Part shown: positions 9,238 through 19,052 of the stretch, in pieces
How positions within the stretch are numbered: the first letter of the stretch is position 1
Layout of the letters: every line of letters begins with the position of its first letter
Program-made: the position numbers and the translations under genes
NCBI GenBank assembly: GCA_022495995.1
Contig: JAFEMH010002340.1
Span: 62,001-126,000, forward strand
Direction: 5' to 3'
DNA: 64,000 nucleotides
Source of the DNA: Adenophora triphylla var. japonica
Lineage: Eukaryota; Streptophyta; Magnoliopsida; Asterales; Campanulaceae
Notes under the pieces: model-generated
What the model was told of the DNA's origin: nothing
What the model saw: the letters and a program-made list of their open reading frames with translations, nothing else
Database searches by the model: none

Positions 9238-11034
9238 ATGGGAAGAAAAAAGGTGAATATAATCGAAAGCGACGAGTGTTTGCCCGAGGGTTTCTTAACT
9301 CAAAACATGTTGAAAAAACCAGACAATGAAAAATGTTTGATTCCTCAAGCCAACTTAGAAATCATTAAGAAAAACCACGCTATGCCATATGAAACCGTCT
9401 TTTTCACTCACCCTGACTTAACCTCTGAATGCTATTCTTCCGATTGGGTGTGCTTTCCCGAATATCCATTTGTTATTGGCCTAAAATTTCCCTTCCCAAA
9501 GTTAATTACTAGGTTTTTTGTTTCCTCAAAACTCAACTATGCCCAAATCATGCCTCAAGGCTGGAGGTGCTTGCAAACCCTAGTTAGGTTAAATGCGGAG
9601 ACTGAGTTGGAAGTTGGTTTAGAAGAGTTCGCTCATACAACTGAAATTAGGGGATTTGGCCCTGGGAGATTTGGTTTTAGGGTTAAGACTGGTGGAGCCC
9701 CTTTTTTGAATGATAACTGTGATCCTGCTGATAGAGGTTGGAGGAACCAATTTTTCTTTGCAAGGAGAAATACCCTGGCTTCAGAGGAGGGTGCAATTTC
9801 CAAGTGGAGGTCTCAAGGTAGCATAGATAATTTTTCTTACTCTATTAATGTTCCTTAACAACCTGCTAACTAACCATTTGAATTTCCTTTGGCGTAGTTG
9901 CTAAGCTGAGCGTGCTTTTTCCAGCAAAAGAGGGTACAGAGGAGAATGTGAAGAAAATCTATGAGTTGGATTCATTAATAAGGTCTTTCAAGGCATTCCC
10001 GGTCTTGTTTTCTGCAGACTTAGAAGAAGAACCTAACCCTGAAGAAGCTCTACCTGATCCCATCAAGATGTCCACAGGTTTACCTAACATCTTAAAGCTT
10101 TGCCTATCTCCAATCTGTTCTAATCTTTTTAAGTTGCTCTTATTTTATACCCCTTTTTTGCAGCTACTCGATCTAAAGACACTGTGAGTGCTGCAGACCT
10201 ATTGGCTGAAGCTAGGGCAAAGAGAACTGCCAAGAGAGATAATAAGCCTCCATCTCCTATGTCTATGGCATCTAGTTCTGAATTGAATGTCTCCAAGAAT
10301 AAGGAGGAAGCGAAGAAAAGGAAGCTGAGAGAGGCTGAGGCCACGGATGCAAGTGATTATATGGATATGGTGAAAACAAGAGAGAAGTTTAAAGCTGCGA
10401 TAACATGTTTTGTTGATAAGGTAAAACGAAGAGACCTTGAGCCTTACCAAAAAGTTGATAGAGTATTAATACATCTGTTACACAGGCTTCAGAAATTATG
10501 AGTCCTATTATGGACCAGATCGATACTTTGAAGATCAAGTCGGCAAAATGTAGTTATGAAGCTGTGGAATCAAGGAAGGAAGCCACCAAAAGTGCTGGGG
10601 AAGTAGAGAGGTTGAAGAAAGAAGCAAAAAAGTATGTTGGTGAGGTGGAGAAATTGAAGAAAGATTTTGAGACTTTAGGGAAGGAAGTGGAAGTAGTTCG
10701 TGCTGAGAATGAAGCTCATTTGAAGGAGCTTGAAGCAGCCAAGGAAGACTTCAAGTTCAATGCCACCAAGACATTGCTGGAGGCCAGAATTCAGCTTATG
10801 GAGGAATACAAGAATGGACAAGCTCCAACTTGGGACTTGGAGGAGGAGAAGAGAACTTTAGAAGACCACATTGGAGAACCAGCAGATGGAGAGGAGGTGA
10901 ACTCAATGGCCCTTGAAACTCTAGTTGATGACACTAATAAAGCTTTGAGTACCATAGTGGTAGCTCAAGTTGAAGAAAATGATCAAGGGAAGAAGTCATC
11001 AGTACCACCGACGGCAGCAGGCCACAATGTTTGA
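9238..11034 (+). CDS. Tat-2 antisense gene: Transposase_28-like domain plus coiled coil
   Basis: Encoded opposite to gag-pol, between integrase and the 3' LTR. Four exons with GT..AG introns and matching phases give one open frame of 521 codons: 9238-9817, 9898-10077, 10164-10420, 10486-11034. Exon 1 (~193 aa) starts MGRKKVNIIESDECLPEGF; its PEYPFVIGLKFPFPKLITRF and MPQGWRCLQTLVRL resemble the plant family Transposase_28 (putative gypsy-type transposon). Exon 2 is acidic at its end; exon 3 has basic stretches (KKRKLREAE) that could serve nuclear import; exon 4 is a long Lys/Glu coiled coil (roughly residues 355-420) ending in a stop at 11032-11034. The Tat-1 copy keeps the same exon borders. 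Function unknown; DNA or RNA binding or a role against silencing are guesses. Confidence 0.75.
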
Positions 11035-11534
11035 AAACAATTTGAAACTTTTTAAGTAGTTTTGAAGGAGGAGAAACAAAAACAATTCTTTTTTGCTTAT
11101 TTGCCGCGCCATTGGTGGGCATCAAATGGGGGGTCTGTCCCCAAAACAAGTTTATTTTGGTATGTAATGGCTCATAAGAGCCCAAACAATTTATTTGGGG
11201 GTACTAGGTTGGTCTAGTACTCCAAGCTTTATTAGGTTTTAAGGGATTGGTTGGCTTATCCAACTTGTCCTTTAGTAAAAAATCTTTTGGAAACATTTTC
11301 AAAGTTTTAAAGAAGTATTTTAGGATTTTTCAGAAATACTTGCTTGTTCATTAGATAACATGTTGATGTTATAAACAGAAGGTAACATGTCAATGTTACA
11401 ACCAGTAGTCACAACTTGAATAAGTGTGAAACGTGCGCCCAGGCGAAGGTGTCAAAACCTTAAATCTTTAGAAAAGATGAAAATCTTTTAACCATATGTA
11501 AATTGTACCTTTGATCAGAGGTAACCGTTTGAAG

Positions 11535-11765
11535 AGATAGAACAAGTATCAGCCGTCCTGGCATGTCAACAAGTTCTATCCCTCTCCAGCTAGAGTTTCA
11601 ACATGTTTGAGCCGTACTGGCGTGTCAACATGTTGAAATTCTTCTTCCTAGGTCCAAACATGTTGGAGCCGTACTGGCGTGTTAACATGCTTAGACCTAC
11701 TCCAATTTTAGGTCCCAACAAGTATCAGCCGTACTGGCGTGTCAACATGTTGAGCCTACTTCGTT
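11535..11765. repeat. ~55-60-bp tandem repeats of Tat-2
   Basis: Four units with the core GAGCCGTACTGGCGTGTCAACATG (reverse complement of the Tat-1 block core), each flanked by CAACATG/CAAGTATC and CATGTTG/ACAAG arms able to pair. Less regular than in Tat-1 (3605-3905). Confidence 0.75.
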
Positions 11766-11808
11766 TGTTCAAGTTGTATACCTTGCAAAACAAATTCATG
11801 TTAGGGTT

Positions 11809-11831
11809 GGGCGTTAGCGTAGCTAACGCCC
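11809..11831. repeat. Perfect 10-bp-stem hairpin in Tat-2 3' spacer
   Basis: GGGCGTTAGC-GTA-GCTAACGCCC. Arms are identical to those at 3557-3579 in Tat-1 and lie at a similar distance from the pol stop (about 157 bp). Confidence 0.8.
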
Positions 11832-11987
11832 CTCCGATGCTTAAGTCAGTAAGGATTTTACGCTAACGCCCCTCCGATGCTTAAGTCAGTAAGGATTTTC
11901 AATAAAACTTGATAACTTGAAACATGTGAATGAACTTGAGAACAAAAATAGATCATACCTGAGAAGTCTAGTTGTTAATGACTGGAC

Positions 11988-13895
11988 TTACATAAAATAG
12001 AGCTTCAAATGGATGGCGTTCCAACTTCTAGGGACACTATCTCCACTTGGGGTTGACAACCAATATGCACCCTTGCCAGCTTCAGCATCGATGAGATATG
12101 GTCCTTCCCACTTGGGAGCTAGTTTTCCTGCATTCAGTTCTCTTGTATTTTGAAATACTTTTCTCAAAACTAAATCACCAACCTGGAATCTTCTTATTCT
12201 GACGTTCTTGTTGTATGATCTAGCAATCTGTTGTTGATAAGCTGCCATCCTTATCTTGGCTAAATCCCTGATCTCATCAATTGTATCTAAATCTTGGGTT
12301 AGCAAGAGATTATTTTCATCTTGAGTTAATAAGCCATACCTTGCTGTTGGGATTGTCACCTCGACTGGAATTACAGCTTCTGCTCCATATACCAAAGAAT
12401 ATGGAGTTCTACCTGTGGCCCCTTTTGTAGTGGTCCTATCTGCCCAAAGTACAAGTGGTAACTCTTCGGCCCATTTCCCTTTCTTTTGATCTAGGCGCTT
12501 CTTCAAGTTGTTGACAATCAACTTGTTGCTTGACTCGGCTTGACCATTGGCTTGAGGGTGAACAGGCGTAGACATGATCAACTTGATGCCCCAGCGAGTA
12601 CAAAAATCTCTGGTCTTCTTACTTATGAATTGTGACCCGTTGTCACATATAATCTCTGATGGTACACCAAACCTGCTAATTATATTTTTCTTTAAAAATG
12701 AAATTACCTCCTTGTCTCTTACTTGTACATAAGCTTCTGCCTCGATCCACTTTGAGAAATAATCAGTCATTGCCAACATGAACACTTTGCCTCGAGGGGC
12801 TTTAGGCAACTTGCCCACAATATCCATGTCCCACTGCATGAAAGGCCAAGATGAGACGATAGAATGTAAAGGCTCTGCAGGTTGATGCAAGATGTTGCTG
12901 TGTCTTTGGCAGGCATCACACTTCTGTACATAGCTCATGGCATCTTGACGCATGGTTGGCCAATAATAACCAGTCTTGAGGGCCTTTGACTCTAATGCTT
13001 TTCCACTTGAATGATTTCCACATATTCCTTCATGGATTTCTTTTAGCACCAGTTCAACTTGCTCATTACCAATACATTTTAAATAGTGCCCTGCAAAAGA
13101 TTTCTTGAATAGCACATCATCTATCAAAACGAAAGTTGAAGTACGAATCTTAAAAGATCTAGCATTCTTAATATCTGGCAGAATAGTCCCAAGTTGAAGG
13201 AACTCAATTATTGATTGGGTCCAAGAAGGTCTAGCATCTTGTGCCCCAGTAGGTTGAGTAACCGCTTGAGTTTCCTCAACTTGGTCTATTGCCGGGAACT
13301 TAACATAAATAATGGGAATATTAGTATGCAACATTGATTTGCAAGTTGAACCCAAGTTGACCAATGCGTCCGCTTCTGTATTCTCTTCTCTAGGAACCTG
13401 TTCCAAAGAGAATGATAGGAATTTTGAAGCTAAGGCCTTAACATGTTGGAGATACAGAGTCACCTTGGAATGCTTCGCCATATAACTGCCATTAAAATGG
13501 TTAGCGAGCAATTGAGAGTCAACATATACATTTATATGCGTAATGTTTAAACTTAAAGCAGTAGTTAAACCCATGATTAAAGCTTCATACTCAGCTTCAT
13601 TATTTGTTGCATTGAATTCACAAGATACAGCTTGAGGTATGATATCACCTTGAGGGGACTTCAGAACTATTCCCAATCCAATTCCTTTGGAATTTGAAGC
13701 TCCATCTGTGAACAGTGTCCAGAATCTATGAATAGTTTTACCTTCAAGTTGTTGTACTTCCAGTTCCACTTCGGGCTGCAAACTTGGACTGAAATCTGCT
13801 ACAAAATCGGCTAGAGCCTGAGATTTGATGGCTATTCTTGGCTCATACGAAATGTCATACGTGCTCAACTTGACCGACCACTTGGCCAATTTGCC
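11988..13895 (-). CDS. Tat-2 RNase H and integrase (C-terminal part of Pol)
   Basis: Continues the RT frame after an in-frame TAA (13898-13896). RNase H: TDGASNSKGIG, EAEYEALIMGL, YVDSQLLANHF, ENTEADALVNL. Integrase: zinc finger His-His-Cys-Cys (HEGICGNHSSGK ... CDACQRH), catalytic Asp in [13 protein letters not shown], Asp in IICDNGSQFISK, Glu in GQAESSNKLI, then the C-terminal VGDLVLRKVF and KWEGPYLIDAEAG (GPY/F-type) and HLKLYFM-stop. All three integrase catalytic residues are present, unlike Tat-1. Since the only break is a single nonsense codon, the protein is close to complete. It would process and insert the element DNA in the nucleus. Confidence 0.9.
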   Translation of the reverse strand, partial: GKLAKWSVKLSTYDISYEPRIAIKSQALADFVADFSPSLQPEVELEVQQLEGKTIHRFWTLFTDGASNSKGIGLGIVLKSPQGDIIPQAVSCEFNATNNEAEYEALIMGLTTALSLNITHINVYVDSQLLANHFNGSYMAKHSKVTLYLQHVKALASKFLSFSLEQVPREENTEADALVNLGSTCKSMLHTNIPIIYVKFPAIDQVEETQAVTQPTGAQDARPSWTQSIIEFLQLGTILPDIKNARSFKIRTSTFVLIDDVLFKKSFAGHYLKCIGNEQVELVLKEIHEGICGNHSSGKALESKALKTGYYWPTMRQDAMSYVQKCDACQRHSNILHQPAEPLHSIVSSWPFMQWDMDIVGKLPKAPRGKVFMLAMTDYFSKWIEAEAYVQVRDKEVISFLKKNIISRFGVPSEIICDNGSQFISKKTRDFCTRWGIKLIMSTPVHPQANGQAESSNKLIVNNLKKRLDQKKGKWAEELPLVLWADRTTTKGATGRTPYSLVYGAEAVIPVEVTIPTARYGLLTQDENNLLLTQDLDTIDEIRDLAKIRMAAYQQQIARSYNKNVRIRRFQVGDLVLRKVFQNTRELNAGKLAPKWEGPYLIDAEAGKGAYWLSTPSGDSVPRSWNAIHLKLYFM

Positions 13896-15287
13896 TTACA
13901 TCTCTGGGGTTCTTAACACATTTCTTATAAGATAGTTAGTTTTAACAGTTATAAAATGTGTTTCAAAATAATGACGCAGTTTTGTAGCAGCAGTAGTTAA
14001 GGCTAAAATTAATTTTTCAAGATGAGAGTACCTCGTTTCAGCATCTAGTAAAGACTTACTTATATAGTAAACAGGATGCTGTTCACCTTGGATTTCCTTC
14101 ACCAATATTACACTAACAGCATTCTCAGATACAGCTAAATATAAGTAAAGGTGCTCACCATGTTCTGGTTTGGCAAGTAGGGGTGACGTCACCAAGTACT
14201 CTTTAAGTTGTTTAAAAGCTGCCTCATGTTGGTCAGTCCATTGGAAGAGTTTATTCTTTCTTAGCACTTCATAGAATAACCTGCACTTATCAGATGATTT
14301 AGATATAAATCTATTTAGGGCAGCTACTCTACCTGTCAACCTTTGGACGTCTTTGATATTCTTGGGAGATTCCAAGTTGAGAATGGCTTTGATCTGCTCG
14401 GGACTGGCTTCAATTCCTCTCTTGGTCACCATATAGCCCAAGAATTTTCCTGCTCTAACACCAAAGTTGCACTTTGCCGGATTAAGCTTCATGTTGAAAG
14501 CTTTCAAGATGTTGAACGCCTCAGCAAGATGCTCTACGTGATCTTCAATATGATTGGACTTTACCACCATATCATTGATGTAGACTTCCATCGTCTTGCC
14601 AAGTTGATCTTTAAACATCTTGTTCACGAGCCTCTGATAAGTTGCCCCTGCATTTTTAAGACCAAATGGCATAGCAATATAACAATATATACCTTCCGGA
14701 GTCATGAATGATGTATCCTCTTGATCTGAGGGCTCCATTTGAATTTGCTGAAAACCTGAGGACACATCCATGAATGTTAAGATGCCGTGGCCAGCTTTCT
14801 CGTCAACTAGAGAATCAATATGAGGAAGAGGGAATGGATCTTTCGGGCAGGCCTTGTTCAAGTCTGTGAAGTCCACGCATACTCGCCACTTGCCGTTCCT
14901 CTTCTCCACCACCACAACATTGGCTAACCACCTTGGATACTGAACTTCCCTGATCATCTTGGACTTCAAAAGCCTCTCAACTTCATCCTTTATGATCTGG
15001 TTTCGCTCTTGGGCAAACTTTCTTCTTTTCTGGTGGACAGGACGGATGGTTGGATCAATGTTCAACTTGTGAGTAATGATGTCCTTGCTTATCCCTGTCA
15101 TGTCCTCATGCTTCCACGCAAAACAACATTTCTGACTTTTCAAGAACTCGATCAGCTCCTCCTCAATTTCGGGTGGAAGGTCTATACCAACTTGTACTTG
15201 GGCCTCAGGATTCGACTCATCAACAGAAACATTTTTCGTCTCATGCTCCACTGCTTCAAGAACATCCTGGGCCTTTTTCTTTAATTG
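13896..15287 (-). CDS. Tat-2 reverse transcriptase
   Basis: Starts in the frame right after the UAG at 15290-15288; first Met at 15251. RT motifs in order: CVDFTDLNKACPKD, FMDVSSGFQQ (first catalytic Asp), MPFGLKNAGATYQ, and the catalytic box at 14582-14571, which reads YIND instead of YIDD (Asp to Asn from a G-to-A change at codon 14576-14574). This should abolish or cripple polymerase activity. The frame ends at TAA 13898-13896, where Tat-1 has TCG (LRTPEM-Ser-G), so this is a nonsense mutation between RT and RNase H. Confidence 0.9.
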   Translation of the reverse strand, partial: QLKKKAQDVLEAVEHETKNVSVDESNPEAQVQVGIDLPPEIEEELIEFLKSQKCCFAWKHEDMTGISKDIITHKLNIDPTIRPVHQKRRKFAQERNQIIKDEVERLLKSKMIREVQYPRWLANVVVVEKRNGKWRVCVDFTDLNKACPKDPFPLPHIDSLVDEKAGHGILTFMDVSSGFQQIQMEPSDQEDTSFMTPEGIYCYIAMPFGLKNAGATYQRLVNKMFKDQLGKTMEVYINDMVVKSNHIEDHVEHLAEAFNILKAFNMKLNPAKCNFGVRAGKFLGYMVTKRGIEASPEQIKAILNLESPKNIKDVQRLTGRVAALNRFISKSSDKCRLFYEVLRKNKLFQWTDQHEAAFKQLKEYLVTSPLLAKPEHGEHLYLYLAVSENAVSVILVKEIQGEQHPVYYISKSLLDAETRYSHLEKLILALTTAATKLRHYFETHFITVKTNYLIRNVLRTPEM

Positions 15288-15290
15288 CTA
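15282..15290 (-). promoter_or_regulatory. Candidate stop-codon readthrough signal TAG-CAA-TTA (Tat-2)
   Basis: The - strand reads CAA GCA TAG CAA TTA AAG, with protease upstream and RT downstream in the same frame. Identical to Tat-1 145-153 and a perfect match to the type I readthrough consensus UAG-CAR-YYA. None of the other gag-pol stops of Tat-2 (TAA in each case) has this context. Confidence 0.6.
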
Positions 15291-15815
15291 TGCTTGACGA
15301 GGAACCGAACTTGCTTTCATGTTAACCTTGTAGCATTCTTTAGAAACTTGCTGATTTCCTTTCAACTTGGCTACACCCCAAGGTGTTGGAAACTTGACGC
15401 ACTGGTGATAAGTTGACGGCACGGCCTTCATGTTGTGGATCCAAGGTCTTCCCAAAATGACATTGTAAGAGGAAGAGCATTCAATCACACAGAACCTTTC
15501 CATAGAATTCATACCCTCCATATAGATAGGCAACTTGATTTCTCCGACCGTTTGCTTTACCTCACCACTGAACCCTACCAGTACGGATGAATTCTTCACA
15601 ACTTCGGACAAAGGAATGCCCATATCTTCAAGAGCATGAGTGAAGATTATGTTGACTGAGCTACCGCCATCAATCAGAATTCTCTTGACCACACAATTAG
15701 CAATCTGCACCTGAACAACTAGACCATCATGATGAGGGTCCAACGTGTTGTCCTTATCTTCACCCTCAAAGGAGATAACCTGACCATCTGTGAAGTCACA
15801 ACGTCTTGAGGGCAA
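15288..15815 (-). CDS. Tat-2 aspartic protease
   Basis: Cuts the Gag-Pol polyprotein in the particle. In the same frame as gag, after two tandem TAA codons (15821-15816). Motifs: RILIDGGSSVNIIF (catalytic Asp; DGG where many families have DSG/DTG), [35 protein letters not shown] (the LGRPW motif of plant gypsy proteases). Ends PRQA at the candidate readthrough stop. No Met is present at the start of the frame, which fits expression as a fusion with Gag. Confidence 0.88.
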   Translation of the reverse strand: MPSRRCDFTDGQVISFEGEDKDNTLDPHHDGLVVQVQIANCVVKRILIDGGSSVNIIFTHALEDMGIPLSEVVKNSSVLVGFSGEVKQTVGEIKLPIYMEGMNSMERFCVIECSSSYNVILGRPWIHNMKAVPSTYHQCVKFPTPWGVAKLKGNQQVSKECYKVNMKASSVPRQA

Positions 15816-15818
15816 TTA

Positions 15819-17567
15819 TTACTGATCCTCCTTAGAACTCTTGGCATGACGCTTGGCTGCAGAGTAAGTTGTTCCACAAATATGGGATCCACCTGAAATA
15901 ACATTTACTACCTTGGTGGCTGGAGGAGGTGCAACTTTCTCGGGTCTGGACTGCTCTCCTGAATCAGGCTCTTTGGACTCACTTCTGACCCTCTTCTTAC
16001 CCAACAAATCCTTAAGAAGACCCTTGGATAGTAAATGAGCAATCTCCTTCCTCAAGGCAAAACAATTCTCAGTGGTATGCCCAAAATCCTCATGAAATGC
16101 GCACCACTTGGACTTGTCCTTCCAAGTTGTTGGCTGATCACTCTTCTTGGGCCATCTTGCTTTATCTCCAAGATTTCCCATGGCGCAAAGGATTCCTGCA
16201 ATGTCCACAGAAAAGCAGTATTCAGAAATTTTAGGATAATCATTATCATCCCCATCTTGATCATCATCTACAAAATGAACTTTAGAAGATTCAGATTTAA
16301 CAGGGGGTTTGCCCCTGTTGGACTTATAGTGATGGGAATCCGATTTTCTGTCAGAGGGCTCAAATAGAGGAGTAGGGGTCCTCCCAGTTGACTTCCCCAA
16401 CGCCAGGCTGTCATCCTCCAATCTGATGAAAGGCAAGGCTCTGGTTCTGATTTCTTCAAGTTGTTTCGCAGGAGTCATCACCAACTCATTATAAAATAGA
16501 GAGCTCTTCTTCAAGCCTATACGGAATGCTTCCGTAGCTGTGGACACGTCCAAGTTGGGTATAGTCACTGCCTCCTTGTTAAACCTGTGCAAATATTCTT
16601 TAAGACTTTCGTTAGGCTGTTGCACAATTCTATAAAGGTCACTAGTCAACTTGTCAAATGCCCTATTGCATGAAAATTGATTAATAAACATATTGACAAG
16701 TTGAGCATAAGAAGAAATAGAGTTTAGAGGAAGTCCTGTTAGCCATTTTAAGGCTGGTCCTGACAAAGTTGAGCCAAAACCCCTGCAAAAACATGCTTCT
16801 CTAAAAATAGGGGGGATACTTATAATATCCATTGATTCCTGATACAGCAACACATGCTCTGCCGGGTCGGTGCTCCCATCATACTTCTTCATATGAGGGA
16901 CCGAAAACTTCTTTGGGATTTCCACGCTAGCTATTGCTGGAACAAAACGAGATTCGTTATAGCAAGTTGGAGAAACTTGGTGGTATGGCACATTGACTCC
17001 AGGTATGCTTCGAAGCAAATCCTTTATAGTCTGCATTTCCTTAACAAGTTGACTCTCTGCGAAAAGAGGATTGTTATTAAACTGAGATGCAGAAGTATCA
17101 AAAACATTAAAGAAAATCCATGTTTGCCCCATTGAGGGTGTAGCATAAGTTTAGCAAGATGACAACACAGGTTGGCTAGCTGGAAGGCTGAATCTTGGTT
17201 GCTCGATTGGAATGGACGTCACGATTGTGCTTTCTGCTGGCAAGGTATTGGACATAGGGATATCTCCGAAATGGCTTGGTCCTGTACCTGCACCAAACAA
17301 AGATCTGGGAAGTAAAGGTGAAAATGGAGTAGATACATGAGTCTCAACTTGCTTCCCTTTACGCAGGCTATCAATGGCATTGAATATCATGGCATTCGTA
17401 TGCTCCTGACCATCCAACCGATCATTCACTTTCTTCAACATATCGGCCATGTTGGATAATATCTCCAAATTGACAGCTTCCGCATTCAAAGATGGATTGC
17501 CTTGGGTGCCGGAAACAGGAAGCGGCCGACTCCTCTCACCTTGACTGCCGGACGGCGGATTGGCCAT
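15819..17567 (-). CDS. Tat-2 Gag
   Basis: Structural protein that packs the element RNA. Start chosen at the first Met after the PBS (MANPPSGSQGERSRP, 17567). An in-frame TAA at 17153-17151 (LSSC-stop-TYATP) interrupts it; the rest continues in the same frame. The middle has the retrotransposon-gag region (GPALKWLTGLPLNSISSYAQ, VNMFINQF, NESLKEYLHRFNKE) and the C-terminal part has CAFHEDFGHTTENCFALRKEI, the Cys-His-His-Cys finger typical of Tat Gag. An acidic stretch (VDDDQDGDDNDYP) lies between. Ends SSKEDQ then TAA TAA. Confidence 0.88.
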
Positions 17568-17588
17568 TTCTACGGAAATAATCAAAGT

Positions 17589-17606
17589 TTCCCACAGACG
17601 GCGCCA
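17589..17606 (-). other. Primer binding site of Tat-2
   Basis: On the - strand TGGCGCCGTCTGTGGGAA starts three bases inside the 5' LTR edge. TGGCGCC is the expected complement of a tRNA 3' end and is common in Tat and Athila elements; I cannot say which tRNA. Confidence 0.8.
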
Positions 17607-17609
17607 AAT

Positions 17610-18213
17610 TGTTTTGGTCAAATTTCAACAAGTGTTTCAAGTGACAAGAAAAATGACTAAAGTGATAGGAATCAGGGCACAATGATTATCAAGTTGAATA
17701 GAAATGAACACAAGGTGTTTGTTGACTAGGGAAAGCCCTTGAACAACTTGTTCACCGGCATAAAACCCCGGGAGGTTTTGGTACCTTCCTTGACCAAAAG
17801 TTTACTAAGGATTGAAATGATTACAGAGCTAGGAGCGTATAGAAGGGAGCTTAAGCTAGTGAAAAAAACGTGTGTGCAAAGTACAGTGTTTTACCCCTTT
17901 TATACCTCAAATAACGGCTAACTTACAAGGAGAAAAAATAGGCCTAGAATCTCGGATAAGAGGTTGATCTCGTTGAGACATTATCGCCATTTTGTTGATT
18001 GAGGGGATAATGATCTATTGCTGGGTATTTGCATGGTGAGACGTCTTTGAATTAGTCTTCAATTAATTTGACACGTTCCCTGAAAAATAGGGTTAACGTA
18101 ACAATAGTTCAACCTGCAAATGATCAAGATGTAATAAAACAACTCAAGTTGTTAGTACCAAGATGTTATACGCAAGTTGAAAACAAGTTTATTTAAAAAC
18201 GTAGGGCCCAACA
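17610..18213 (-). repeat. 5' LTR of Tat-2 (604 bp)
   Basis: Same ends as 7928-8530; followed by the duplication ATTAT. A TATA box (- strand TATAAAAG, 17904-17897) in GAGGTATAAAAGGGG is the likely promoter core for gag-pol RNA. Confidence 0.95.
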
Positions 18214-18218
18214 ATTAT

Positions 18219-18543
18219 GATATTCAATCAATGTGACAAAGTTTGAAGTCACACATGGACATATGACTTATATGTTGGGGAGCTGTGAATGAATAATTGT
18301 GGAATCAATAAACACAACTCAACAATATTCTGGGTGAATGACTTATCATTTTATTTAGCAAACATGACTTTAAATAGACTTGCAACACTAACTGAAATAG
18401 CTAAAACTAGGCTAATGTGATTAAAGAAAATGGGCCACTAAGGTTGCTAACTAGTCCTACAAGCCAGGAACTTATTCAAACAAAACAAAGACTTGTTAAA
18501 CATGACTCAGTCTACTCTAAAGAAAAACAGCAACAACCTTTCA
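18219..18543 (-). repeat. Copia A 3' LTR (part), interrupted by Tat-2
   Basis: On the - strand the copia A frame ends at 18577, a purine tract TTTAGGGGAAGGAGAT follows (18559-18544) and the LTR begins TGAAAGGTTG at 18543. It holds TATTTAAAG as a possible TATA box. Tat-2 cuts it at 18218; its remainder may be 7728-7922. Confidence 0.6.
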
Positions 18544-18576
18544 ATCTCCTTCCCCTAAACTAACTGTGATACACAA

Positions 18577-19052
18577 TTAATTTAGTCTGGCTGCCTTGCA
18601 GATTCCCATCTGACTTCTGAACTTTTGAAAAGCATCAAGTTTCAATGGCTTGGTCATCATTACATCTGCAATTTGATCTTCTGTTCCGCACTGGTGTAGC
18701 TCAATAGTTCCATCCTTAGCAAGCACTCTTAAGAAATGAAAACGTACATCAATATGTTTACTCCTCCCATGCATGACTGGATTCTTTGACAATTTGATGG
18801 TAAAGCTGTTATCACACATAATGATTGTACTCCTTTTCTGAATAAGTCCCAGCTGCTTCAAAATTCTTCTCATCCATACTGCTTGACTTGAACAACCAGC
18901 AGCTGCCACAAACTCCGCCTCAGTTGTTGACAGTGTAACAATTGGTTGTTTCTTTGAAAGCCAAGAAACTGCTCCAGAGCTTAACAAGAACACATAACCT
19001 GAAGTGGTTTTTCTATCATCGATGTCACCAGCATAGTCGCTATCTGTGTAGG
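18577..19052 (-). pseudogene. Copia A RNase H (C-terminal part)
   Basis: Ty1/copia RNase [71 protein letters not shown], then [16 protein letters not shown] and the stop at 18577. The upstream half is displaced to 38300-38656 by the gypsy-3 insertion: the codons on both sides join exactly (GCC TAC ... ACA GAT AGC) once gypsy-3 and one copy of GTAGG are ignored. RNase H motifs look intact. Part of a gag-RNase H fusion frame; see 38300-38656. Confidence 0.88.

Larger units (their letters stand above)
11035..11987. other. Tat-2 spacer between antisense gene and pol
   Basis: 953 bp between two convergent 3' ends. Holds the repeat block (11535-11765), the conserved hairpin (11809-11831) and a ~40-bp direct duplication (about 11822-11900, containing CTCCGATGCTTAAGTCAGTA twice). 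No coding frame recognised. Polyadenylation of both RNAs would have to occur here or beyond, so the two transcripts may overlap. Confidence 0.7.
7923..18218 (-). mobile_element. Tat-2: complete Ty3/gypsy (Tat/Retand-like) retrotransposon
   Basis: Full element of 10,286 bp (7928-18213) flanked by the 5-bp duplication ATTAT (7923-7927 and 18214-18218). Read on the - strand: 5' LTR 18213-17610, PBS 17606, gag 17567, protease, RT, RNase H, integrase ending at 11988, then a spacer with hairpin and repeats, an antisense gene (+ strand 9238-11034), PPT and 3' LTR 8530-7928. By eye the LTRs differ at about 11 of ~603 positions plus one indel, so insertion is fairly recent. gag-pol is in one frame broken by five stop codons and no frameshift. 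It inserted into the LTR of copia A. RT catalytic box is mutated (YIND). Confidence 0.95.
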
